In this document: piece after piece, positions 1 to 6,337 of the stretch
Numbering within the stretch: the stretch's first letter is position 1
Layout of the letters: each line of letters starts with the position of its first letter
From: an uncultured Collinsella sp.
GTDB taxonomy: Bacteria > Actinomycetota > Coriobacteriia > Coriobacteriales > Coriobacteriaceae
Assembly: GCA_900548935.1 (NCBI GenBank)
Contig: URMR01000102.1
Location: 1 to 6,337 of the forward strand
Direction: 5' to 3'
Length of the DNA: 6,337 nucleotides
Notes under the pieces: model-generated
The model's input: the letters and a program-made list of their open reading frames with translations, nothing else
What the model was told of the DNA's origin: nothing
Database searches by the model: none
Position numbers and translations under genes: made by a program

Positions 1-427
1 CGCCGGTCTCCTCGTCGAAGTGGTACCACTTGCCGCCGATGCGCCTCTCGCCCTTCGCGAGCTCGCCGGAGGGCAGCAGGTAGCAGCGCGAGCCGCCGTC
101 GGAAACCCAGCCGGAGGTGCGCAGGGACCCGTCGGCGGGGTCGAGGTAGTACACCTTGCCGCGGTACTCCTGGCGCCCGTAGAGCATGGCGCCGTCCTCG
201 CCGTACAGGACGGTCTTGGAGGCCAGCCTCGTGAAGCCCGTGGACATGGCTCCGGTCACCTCGTCGAAGTGGTACCACTTGCCGTCGATGCGCCTCTCGC
301 CGTAGGCCATGGGGCCGTCCTCGAGGTAGTACACCGTCTTGGCCTCGAGCTTCGTGAAGCCGGTCGACATGGCGCCGGTCTCCTCGTCGAAGTGGTACCA
401 CTTGCCGCCGATGCGCCTCTCGCCCTT
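1..427 (-). repeat. Cell-wall-binding repeat array (YG/CW_binding_1-like modules) within the muramidase gene
   Basis: Read on the minus strand, the protein repeats are: R1 424-302 (41 aa, starts GERRIGGKWYHFDEETGAM), R2 301-179 (41 aa, starts GERRIDGKWYHFDEVTGAM), R3 178-53 (42 aa, divergent, starts GRQEYRGKVYYLDPADG) and R4 from 52 to the window edge (again GERRIGGKWYHFDEETG). Each holds two units of about 20 residues with aromatic pairs and DG/TG turns, as in choline- and glucan-binding-type repeats. At DNA level, bases 1-55 are identical to 373-427 at an offset of 372 bp (124 codons); the R2 copy sits at an offset of 123 bp with a few substitutions. The array continues beyond the left edge, so the copy number is unknown. 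The ligand is probably a wall polymer, but this is inferred. Confidence 0.9.
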
Positions 428-1576
428 ATAAGGTTGGCCATCTGCAGAAAGATAAAAAACGCCGTCTTCAGTTTTTTCCCAATGATCTCCCAGGCCCTCT
501 CTAAACCAATAGTTAACATCAACGTCACCGCTTACACCGGGAACGCTGCCACGGAAAGAATACTGCCAACAATCATATTTAGCAGGGGCTTCAGGAGTAA
601 GACCAAGGCACTCATCGTAACGGCCTCCGTACCAGGACTGGGCAGTCCAGATGCTCCAGCCGCTAGAAAGAAAACAAGGGTCGGTAAGGTAGTTCTTGAA
701 CCAGTTAACGTTTGCGTAAATACCGGGCTTATACCCCGCTGCCGCAATTTGACCGCAGAAGGTCTTTGCGATCGATGCGAGCTTCGAGGAATCGTTAAAT
801 GGCGTCCACTTGGGCGAACCATCGGCATTTGTTTTTTGCTCTTCCAAGTCATAGTAAACGGGAAGGGTGGGCGAATGACCCTTAAGGGCACTTAACATCA
901 AACGCGCCTCGGCCTGGGCTTCGTCCTCGTTGCGCGCATAGGAGTAAAGGTACACACCATACGGAATTCCCAAACGCTCGCACTCGCTTACGTTGCGCTT
1001 AAAGTAATTGTCCAGCCTTCCGCCGCTTGTATCACCGGCAAAACCAACTCTTAGAATCGCAAAGTCGATACCGGCATCTTTCACGGACTGCCAATTAATG
1101 GTTCCGTTGTGCTCGCTCACATCGATTCCCTGCGCCGTTGCGCCCTTAGGCATGCTGTGCATTGCACGGCCTTCGAAATCTGCATTTGCGCCATAATCGT
1201 CAGGAAGATCGGAGCGGAGGGAACCGTCGACATAACGCCATGAGTTCTCAGCGAGGGGGGCCTCGATGTCATCATCAGACGCCTCGTCAGAAACCTCATC
1301 AGTAGCTGCATCGGCAGAAGCAGATTCGGCATCCGCAGCCTCGCTTGAATCAGGCGTCGAGGAGTCCTGGGCAACCGAATCGCTCTCCGCCTGATCGCCA
1401 GACGTATCCGCAGAGGTGTTAGAAGCGCTCTCGGTCGCAGGCTGCGATACCTTAGACTCTTCCTGAGCCAAATCGAGTGTTTCGGCATACAGCGCAAAAG
1501 GCTGGAGCACGCCAGAGAGCCCAAATACAAGGGAGAGCAGTAAAGCAACGCAACACTTTAGTCGTTTCATAAACAT
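1..1576 (-). CDS. Secreted GH25 muramidase (lysozyme family) with C-terminal cell-wall-binding repeats, 3' end outside window
   Basis: A single frame stays open from the start at 1576 to base 1, giving 525 full codons with no stop, so the C-terminus is missing. It begins with a signal peptide: basic residues MKRLK, a hydrophobic stretch to about residue 25, and probable cleavage after FALYA at about residue 31. Residues 33-112 form an acidic Ala/Ser linker (23 Asp/Glu against one Lys). Residues about 149-357 match the GH25 N-acetylmuramidase fold. Visible motifs are GIDVSEHNG (Asp152), PVYYDLEE (Asp243 and Glu245, the expected catalytic DxE) and DVDVNYW (Asp353). A half-module follows (about 363-384), then repeats from 385 to the edge. 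Known GH25 enzymes cut the MurNAc-GlcNAc beta-1,4 bond of peptidoglycan; the repeats should anchor the enzyme at the wall. Start 1576 (MFMKRLK) is preferred to 1570 because AGGG lies 7 nt upstream. The role could be wall remodelling, autolysis or attack on competitors; the sequence does not decide. Confidence 0.9.
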   Translation of the reverse strand, partial: MFMKRLKCCVALLLSLVFGLSGVLQPFALYAETLDLAQEESKVSQPATESASNTSADTSGDQAESDSVAQDSSTPDSSEAADAESASADAATDEVSDEASDDDIEAPLAENSWRYVDGSLRSDLPDDYGANADFEGRAMHSMPKGATAQGIDVSEHNGTINWQSVKDAGIDFAILRVGFAGDTSGGRLDNYFKRNVSECERLGIPYGVYLYSYARNEDEAQAEARLMLSALKGHSPTLPVYYDLEEQKTNADGSPKWTPFNDSSKLASIAKTFCGQIAAAGYKPGIYANVNWFKNYLTDPCFLSSGWSIWTAQSWYGGRYDECLGLTPEAPAKYDCWQYSFRGSVPGVSGDVDVNYWFREGLGDHWEKTEDGVFYLSADGQPYKGERRIGGKWYHFDEETGAMSTGFTKLEAKTVYYLEDGPMAYGERRIDGKWYHFDEVTGAMSTGFTRLASKTVLYGEDGAMLYGRQEYRGKVYYLDPADGSLRTSGWVSDGGSRCYLLPSGELAKGERRIGGKWYHFDEETG

Positions 1577-1581
1577 CCATT

Positions 1582-1587
1582 CGCCCT
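1582..1587 (-). promoter_or_regulatory. Ribosome binding site of the muramidase gene (start-deciding)
   Basis: The minus strand reads AGGGCG here. Its AGGG core is 7 nt before the ATG at 1576 and 13 nt before the in-frame ATG at 1570. This favours 1576, although a weaker GGA 5 nt before 1570 keeps that start possible. The choice changes only two N-terminal residues. Confidence 0.5.
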
Positions 1588-1607
1588 AATTAGTCGTAGA
1601 TACTAGA

Positions 1608-1616
1608 ATTATAACA
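1608..1616 (-). promoter_or_regulatory. Extended -10 promoter for the muramidase gene
   Basis: The minus strand reads TGTTATAAT: a perfect TATAAT (1608-1613) preceded by the TGn extension (1614-1616). No good -35 hexamer is seen at 17-18 bp spacing (the sequence there is CGTAAA or ACGTAA), which fits an extended -10 promoter of the housekeeping sigma factor. Transcription would start near 1600, giving a leader of about 25 nt before the ATG. The GH25 gene would then be transcribed separately from the glycosyltransferase genes upstream. Confidence 0.65.
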
Positions 1617-1635
1617 GCCTGAGTGGCGCATTTAC

Positions 1636-1649
1636 GTCCATGGTCCATG
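1636..1649 (-). repeat. Tandem 7-bp repeat just upstream of the muramidase promoter
   Basis: The minus strand reads CATGGAC twice in direct succession. The same bases contain a perfect inverted repeat, CATGG and CCATG around one central base (1639-1649). The block ends 22 nt upstream of the TATAAT, about where an activator would bind beside RNA polymerase. An operator role is only inferred; a 14-bp pattern can arise by chance. Confidence 0.35.
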
Positions 1650-1741
1650 TCAGCGCATAATGGGTCGCACCAGACAGGCATGCCCCTTAGTAGCCTTACC
1701 GGCTCTGAAAGAAAGGTTGAGACTTCCTAAAAACCATTGCT

Positions 1742-4228
1742 TTAGACCGAGAAATACTCACTCTCAGCGGATAAATTCGGCCCGAGCCACGGATCGCCCG
1801 TCAAAAAGAACTCCGGCCAGCGCTGCATGAACAGCGCCTGCTCGCGTTTCCATCGGCGCAGCTTTTCCTCGTTGGCCTCTTCCCTGCCGCGCGAGGTGAA
1901 CTCGTAGTGGTACAGCTCGGCATAGGGCGTAAAGATGGTGCGGAAGCCCGCCTCCCACACGCGCAGGCAAAAATCCGCATCGTTAAAGCCGACGGCGAAT
2001 TCCTCGTTGTAGCCGCCGACCTGCTCAAATACGTCGCGTCGCACCATCTGGCAGGCACCCGTTACGGCGCTATAGTTGCCCGGTCGTACGGCACGGGCAA
2101 GATAGCCCTCGCGCTTTGCCGAGAAATCCTGGTTAGCATGGGCAAGTGCGCCGCGCACGCCGACCAAAATGCCGGCGTGTTGTACCAGATGATCGGCAAA
2201 ATAAAGCTTGGCGCCCACCACGCCCGCATCGGGGCGTTGCAGATAGCCCATCATCTCTTCAATAAAGTCTGGGCTTATGACCTCGGTATCGTTGTTCAGC
2301 AGCAGCAGGTAGTCGCCCTTGGCATGCTCAACGCCAAAGTTGATGATCTTGGAGTAATTGAACTCGCCCGGCCAGTACACAACACGTGCGCTACCTTTAC
2401 CTTCGGATGCTGCAGCCACGCGTTCCGGTAGGGTTTCGTAATACGCAAACGTCTCCGGGGCTTCGCTGTTGTTCTCCACCAAGACGATCTCGTAGTTGGT
2501 ATATGTGGCCTTCTGGGCGATCGACATCACGCAGGCGTCGAGCGTCTCAACGTGGTCCTTGGTGGGAATCACAATACTCACCAGCGGCGCAGGCTCCGGC
2601 AGCGCATAGCACATGCGGTAGACAAACGGCGTCTCGGTCTCCTCGACCGTTCCGCAAATGCCCAGCGCGTTAAAGTGGCGCTGAAGCGCAAGGCGCCCAG
2701 CTTCAATAGCATACGGCTTGCTATCGGCAGAACCGTCGGCGGTCGATCCCGGATGCACTCGCCAGTGATACAGCACGCGCGAAACATGTTCAAACCGTGC
2801 GCCCGCCGCAAGGCAGCGAAGCGTCAGGTCGTAATCCTGGGCGCCCGCGACGTCTTCTGGCGACATGCCAATGTGATCGATGAGCGCCTTCTCCACCATC
2901 AGAAAATGCGTCACGCAGTTATGGCTATAGAGCAGGTCAACGTTGAGCTGCGTCTTAAAGACCGGCTGACCCCACTCCCCCGTTTTCTGGAACATGTCCT
3001 CGTCACAGAAAAGGACCTGCGGACGCTCCCCCTCTGCCGCTTTGTTCAACGCGGCGACATGGTGGAACAACGCATCCGGCTCCAAGATGTCATCGTGGTC
3101 CAAAAATGCGATATAGTCGCCCGTCGCTTGCTGAATGCCGACGTTGGTGTTGAGCACAATGCCGCCGTTGCCGGGCAGTTCGATGCGACGTACGCGCTCG
3201 TCGTTGGCGGCAGCCGCAAGATGGGCCACCGCATCCCATTCGGGCGAGGCGTCCATAAGTAGCAATTCCCAGTTTCCATAGCTCTGGGATAGCACAGAGT
3301 CCAGCAGCTCGCGCAGGTAGACCCGATCGGTCTTATAGCACGGCACCACAATGCTCACGAGCGGCCTATAGGCGAATGCCGCCGCGGCGACGCACTGACA
3401 CGACAGGTCGCCCGGCTTCGCGCGATGCTGCTCAAACCAACGTCGATAAGCAGCGTCGTCCGCGCGTGCATCCTTCATGCGATTCCAGCTGTCGTCGACC
3501 ATGCCGTTGTACAGGCGGCCATCCATTGCACAAAATCCACTCTGGATTTGGCCCGTGGGATCAGCCGCAATCGCGACAAAATCTCGTATATCCTCGGGCA
3601 TCTCCACGCTCAGATACGTTTTATTGACGCGGCATCCGTTCTGCTGCGGCACGTCGACCTGCGACTCAAACACATGCACCGTGGCATCAATCGCATTCAT
3701 GTGCGTATCGAAGATCTGGAGCTCAGGGGCGCACTGGGGATCTCCCGCCCACTTGACCTCATAGCGCCAAACGGCGCCCTCATCTGCCGGTAAATAACGA
3801 ACGGCATCGATCTCGTAGCGACCGCAGCACTCGCCGCGTTGCGCATCACGGATAAGCGCACACAACGCAGGCTTTGCCTTGTAGTTGATCTTAGATTCCA
3901 GCTTGGCAATACGACTGTCAAGGCGAATGGAGCCCAGCCTTTTGTTGCCAGACGCAAATGAGACGTCAATTGTAGAGCCGTCCATAAACGGGAGCACCAA
4001 GACGAGGAGCTCGCGCTCATAATCGGCAACGGAGGGACAAAGCGCATGCACGCGGCCATGATCGACCGGCAGTGTCAAAGATGGAACGCAAGCGCCATTG
4101 GTCGTCGCATGAGCAAAAGTCTGGGAACCCTCCTGTTCAATAAGCCCCACGATACCCTGGCCGACAAAACGAAGCAGCACAAACAGGCGGCCCTGGCTGC
4201 GGCAAAGTGACAAACGCTTGATACTCAT
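1742..4228 (-). CDS. Two-domain family-2 glycosyltransferase (RfbC/rhamnosyltransferase-like), 828 aa
   Basis: This is a probable cytoplasmic bifunctional sugar transferase for a surface or wall polysaccharide. Residues 1-285 are not assignable from motifs. The first GT-A domain spans about 290-510: PLVSIVVPCYKTD at its start, LDHDD (Asp377, Asp379, Asp380) as the metal/nucleotide-sugar DXD-type motif, GAQDYDLTLR (464-471) and YHWRVHPGS (487-495). The second spans about 548-785: PLVSIVIPTKDH, VENNS (584-588), LLNNDTEV with Asp647, GGYNEEF, FNDADFCLR (748-756) and YHYEFTSRG. This tandem layout resembles Myxococcus RfbC-type proteins, and the second half resembles rhamnosyltransferases. Sugars and linkages cannot be deduced. 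The ATG follows directly on the TAG of the upstream gene, with only a weak GAGAAG (4234-4239) as ribosome site, so translational coupling is likely. No membrane segment or signal peptide is evident. Both domains keep their acidic motifs, so both are probably active. Confidence 0.92.
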   Translation of the reverse strand: MSIKRLSLCRSQGRLFVLLRFVGQGIVGLIEQEGSQTFAHATTNGACVPSLTLPVDHGRVHALCPSVADYERELLVLVLPFMDGSTIDVSFASGNKRLGSIRLDSRIAKLESKINYKAKPALCALIRDAQRGECCGRYEIDAVRYLPADEGAVWRYEVKWAGDPQCAPELQIFDTHMNAIDATVHVFESQVDVPQQNGCRVNKTYLSVEMPEDIRDFVAIAADPTGQIQSGFCAMDGRLYNGMVDDSWNRMKDARADDAAYRRWFEQHRAKPGDLSCQCVAAAAFAYRPLVSIVVPCYKTDRVYLRELLDSVLSQSYGNWELLLMDASPEWDAVAHLAAAANDERVRRIELPGNGGIVLNTNVGIQQATGDYIAFLDHDDILEPDALFHHVAALNKAAEGERPQVLFCDEDMFQKTGEWGQPVFKTQLNVDLLYSHNCVTHFLMVEKALIDHIGMSPEDVAGAQDYDLTLRCLAAGARFEHVSRVLYHWRVHPGSTADGSADSKPYAIEAGRLALQRHFNALGICGTVEETETPFVYRMCYALPEPAPLVSIVIPTKDHVETLDACVMSIAQKATYTNYEIVLVENNSEAPETFAYYETLPERVAAASEGKGSARVVYWPGEFNYSKIINFGVEHAKGDYLLLLNNDTEVISPDFIEEMMGYLQRPDAGVVGAKLYFADHLVQHAGILVGVRGALAHANQDFSAKREGYLARAVRPGNYSAVTGACQMVRRDVFEQVGGYNEEFAVGFNDADFCLRVWEAGFRTIFTPYAELYHYEFTSRGREEANEEKLRRWKREQALFMQRWPEFFLTGDPWLGPNLSAESEYFSV

Positions 4229-5296
4229 CTACACTTCTCGCTTTCCCAGGGCGTTCGCAGCCATGCGTTTGCACGCGCCCAGGCGCCCAAACCTCAAGAC
4301 GTCGTAATTGAACATGAGCTTTTTGCACAAACGAGCAGCAGGAGCCTTACCGACAAGCGCCGCGCGCACCATGGCGGCAACAGAAGGATCGCATTGCGCA
4401 AGCGCAGCATCACTGCCCACGGCAGAACCGACAAGCGCCGCGGCAACGGCAGCGAACACCTTGCCGCAGCCCGAGCCCAGGAGCCTGAGTGCATCGTAAA
4501 GCACCAGATCACACAGGAAGTACGCCAGGTCATCGACATGCTGGGCATCAAGCCCATCACGGCGCCAATCGGCCAGCACCGCTGAGTAGATCTTCACGTG
4601 CTCCAGCAAACGCGTCTCATCGTCATAGCGCATGGTGTCCATGAGCGAGTCCTTGCGGGCCACGCGATAGTCGTACAGCTTGTTCGAGATAAGCGCAGTC
4701 TTGCGCGAACGACCATAGACGGCAAAATCAAAGACCTGATCCTCGCCATACTTAACGGTTTCATCGAACACGATCCCGTTGCCCAGCAAAAAAGCGCGCT
4801 TGCAAGCGGTGCGCCATGCAAAGGGGCGAGACGCTTCCTTAAACAGCAGGTCGGAGCTATAGCCCTCAAACGAAACATCGCGCGGGCTCAGCACATAGGT
4901 AAGCCACGGATACCCCGACTCCAGCGGATACGGGTTCGCGCCAAAGGTCAAAACGTCGCAATCCTCACGCTCAAAGGCATCGACGATTACACGGCACGCA
5001 TCGGACGTAAAGCGGTCGTCGGAATCCAAAAACGCGACGATAGGAGCCGAGGACGCTGCGATACCTGCATTGCGGGCGCTCGACAGACCACCGTTGGGCT
5101 TATTGACAAGCTTAAAGCGCGTATCCTTTTCGCAATAGGCGGCAGCGATGTCGCGCGAACCATCCGGCGAGCCATCGTTAACCAGCACACCTTCCCAACC
5201 GGGCATATCCTGCGCGAGTAGGGAGTCCAGGCACCATGCCAGGCACTCCTCCACCTTGTAGTTGGGAACGACGACGGAAATCTTAGGGGTAGCCAT
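4229..5296 (-). CDS. Family-2 glycosyltransferase, 355 aa
   Basis: This is a complete GT-A type glycosyltransferase. The N-terminal domain shows ISVVVPNYKVEECL (residues 6-19), VNDGSPDGS (39-47), KPNGGLSSARNAG (66-78), the donor/metal motif FLDSDDRF (Asp91, Asp93, Asp94) and YGEDQVF (183-189), with Glu185-Asp186 where the catalytic base region of the family lies. The remaining about 150 residues look mainly helical and are not recognisable by motif. It resembles capsule and exopolysaccharide transferases that add one sugar to a lipid-linked acceptor on the inner face of the membrane; the donor is unknown. A GTG at 5302 is in frame, but ATG at 5296 is chosen because AGGAG lies 9 nt before it and only 3 nt before the GTG. 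The 12-bp gap upstream and the direct junction downstream place it in the middle of the operon. Confidence 0.93.
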   Translation of the reverse strand: MATPKISVVVPNYKVEECLAWCLDSLLAQDMPGWEGVLVNDGSPDGSRDIAAAYCEKDTRFKLVNKPNGGLSSARNAGIAASSAPIVAFLDSDDRFTSDACRVIVDAFEREDCDVLTFGANPYPLESGYPWLTYVLSPRDVSFEGYSSDLLFKEASRPFAWRTACKRAFLLGNGIVFDETVKYGEDQVFDFAVYGRSRKTALISNKLYDYRVARKDSLMDTMRYDDETRLLEHVKIYSAVLADWRRDGLDAQHVDDLAYFLCDLVLYDALRLLGSGCGKVFAAVAAALVGSAVGSDAALAQCDPSVAAMVRAALVGKAPAARLCKKLMFNYDVLRFGRLGACKRMAANALGKREV

Positions 5297-5305
5297 AATC
5301 ACGCG

Positions 5306-5310
5306 CTCCT
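5306..5310 (-). promoter_or_regulatory. Ribosome binding site of the 355-aa glycosyltransferase (start-deciding)
   Basis: The minus strand reads AGGAG, overlapping the TAG stop of the preceding gene (TAGGAG). It lies 9 nt before the ATG at 5296 and 3 nt before the GTG at 5302, which selects the ATG. The overlap with the stop suggests that ribosomes finishing the upstream gene can reinitiate here. Confidence 0.75.
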
Positions 5311-6337
5311 ACTGTGCCGTCGGCACGCCGTCGGGATGCGGGTTATCGCCGTAGGCGCGCTGATACGTCAGCACACGCCAGACCAGCGGCAGGCCGCCGA
5401 TCTTAAAGTAGTGCTTAAACGTATTGAGCTTGCCCGGCTTCTTAAAATCAAAGCGCGAATCGATATAGGCACGAGGCGACTTGACCATCAGGCGCAAGTC
5501 GGTCTCGCCGCGCGGGTCGAAGAGCGACAGGTCAAAGCGACCGGCATCCCAATCGCCCTTGAGCTCGGGAGATGCCTTCTCCCAAAACTGCTCGCGCAAC
5601 TCATCGACCAGGCGCTCATCATTCCAGCGATACGTATCGACCTTCATGCGCATTAAAATGCCCTGAAGCCGAGCCTTAAGCTCGGGGCGTTCATCCAAAA
5701 AGCGCTGCATCTCGGCATATTCGTCGCACACGCAAAACACCTTGTTGGGCGAGTTAACGGAACTCTTCTCGTTATCCTGGCGATAGCACAAAATGGGATC
5801 TGCAATAAACGCGGCACGCTCGGCGCATGCCCAGACCTTAAAGTTAAAACCCGCATCCTGATACGAGGCACCCGGGGTGGGAAGGAACCGAATCAGATTG
5901 TCGTTAAGGAACGTCCGTCGATAGATGGCCGACCAAATGGAAGGCTTGCGGTAGAAAATGCCTGGGCGATCGACGGGGTGATACGCGGCGCCCGTCATAT
6001 ACTCGTCGATAATTCCAAACAGCTCGCGGCGCTCGCTGGGCACAGACCAGTACAGGTAAAAGTCGCCCTTAGCGACATCGGCATGCTCGGCGTCGGCCTT
6101 GGCAACCAGCTTTTGAAGCGAATCCTCAAACATAAAGTCATCGGACTCCAAAATGCCCACGTACTCGCCACGCGCCATCTCTAGGCCGCGGTTCATCGAG
6201 TCGCCGTAGCCGCTATTGGCCTTGTCAATCATCTTGACGCGCGCATCGCGTGCCATGTACTCGCGGATGATATCCGGCGAGCTATCGGTAGAGCCATCGT
6301 TGATGCAGATGATCTCGATGTCCTTGAGCGTCTGCGC
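5309..6337 (-). CDS. Family-2 glycosyltransferase, 5' end outside window (342 codons visible)
   Basis: The frame is open from the right edge to TAG at 5309-5311. An internal ATG at 6256 is not the real start, because the 27 codons upstream of it (6257-6337) encode core family sequence, QTLKDIEIICINDGSTDSS. Probably only some 20-30 residues are missing, comprising the first beta strand of the GT-A fold. Counting from the edge, visible motifs are CINDGSTDSS (11-20), ANSGYGDSMNRG (40-51), ILESDDF with the acidic donor/metal motif at 64-67, and SYQDAGF (158-164). The C-terminal 170 residues carry no motif I recognise. It likely transfers a sugar during surface polysaccharide assembly in the cytoplasm; the substrate is unknown. 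It is the first gene visible in the operon and is followed after 12 bp by another GT2 gene. Confidence 0.9.
   Translation of the reverse strand, partial: AQTLKDIEIICINDGSTDSSPDIIREYMARDARVKMIDKANSGYGDSMNRGLEMARGEYVGILESDDFMFEDSLQKLVAKADAEHADVAKGDFYLYWSVPSERRELFGIIDEYMTGAAYHPVDRPGIFYRKPSIWSAIYRRTFLNDNLIRFLPTPGASYQDAGFNFKVWACAERAAFIADPILCYRQDNEKSSVNSPNKVFCVCDEYAEMQRFLDERPELKARLQGILMRMKVDTYRWNDERLVDELREQFWEKASPELKGDWDAGRFDLSLFDPRGETDLRLMVKSPRAYIDSRFDFKKPGKLNTFKHYFKIGGLPLVWRVLTYQRAYGDNPHPDGVPTAQ

Noticed and set aside
532..891. Minus-strand open frame of 119 codons inside the muramidase gene
   Set aside because: It is out of frame with the GH25 coding sequence, which is continuous through the same bases and contains the catalytic DxE motif.
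20..895. Long plus-strand open frame (291 codons) across the muramidase gene
   Set aside because: It is antisense to the GH25 and repeat coding sequence, its protein is low-complexity and changes character where composition changes, and the minus-strand frame carries clear family motifs.
1677..1684. 8-bp palindrome GGCATGCC in the intergenic region
   Set aside because: It is too short and isolated to assign a function, and lies too far upstream of the promoter to interpret.
1692..1704. Small hairpin AGCC-5 nt-GGCT downstream of the two-domain glycosyltransferase gene, as a possible terminator
   Set aside because: The stem is only 4 bp and no T-run follows on the minus strand. No convincing terminator was found in 1577-1741.
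2552..3262. Plus-strand open frame (236 codons) within the two-domain glycosyltransferase gene
   Set aside because: It is a shadow of GC-rich coding sequence: the opposite strand encodes conserved GT2 motifs throughout, and this frame shows no recognisable domain.
6254..6256. ATG at 6256 as the start of the right-hand glycosyltransferase
   Set aside because: The same frame continues upstream to the window edge with conserved GT2 sequence (CINDGSTDSS), so the true start lies outside the window.

Overview
The window looks like part of a high-GC Gram-positive genome, most likely a gut Coriobacteriia member such as Collinsella. This rests on the actinobacterial-type GC-rich codon use, the style of the glycosyltransferases, and a secreted GH25 muramidase carrying WYHFDEETG-type cell-wall-binding repeats. 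The taxonomic call comes from recognition only and was not checked by any search.

All recognisable genes lie on the minus strand, so transcription runs from right to left. From upstream to downstream they are: (1) a family-2 glycosyltransferase whose 5' end lies beyond base 6337 (stop at 5309); (2) a second, complete GT2 enzyme (4229-5296); (3) a large 828-residue protein with two successive GT2 domains behind an unassigned N-terminal region (1742-4228); (4) after a 165-bp gap holding a promoter, a secreted GH25 lysozyme-like muramidase with C-terminal cell-wall-binding repeats (start 1576), which runs off the left edge.

The three glycosyltransferase genes are packed with gaps of 12 bp and 0 bp and form a clear operon. 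They probably supply sequential sugar-transfer steps for a surface or wall polysaccharide on the cytoplasmic side of the membrane; donor sugars and linkages cannot be read from the sequence. The muramidase has its own strong extended -10 promoter, so it is probably expressed separately. It would be exported, cleave peptidoglycan, and attach to the wall through its repeats, perhaps by binding the kind of glycan made by genes like those next door (inference).

The most notable observation is the mosaic structure of the muramidase gene. Its catalytic part has about 48% GC where sampled, but at base 427/428 it switches abruptly to a repeat array of about 72% GC where sampled, in which a 55-bp block recurs exactly 372 bp apart. 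This suggests that the repeat cassette was exchanged or homogenised separately from the catalytic domain. I see no RNA genes, CRISPR arrays, insertion sequences or convincing terminators, and no wholly new system. The long plus-strand open frames are antisense shadows of these four genes.
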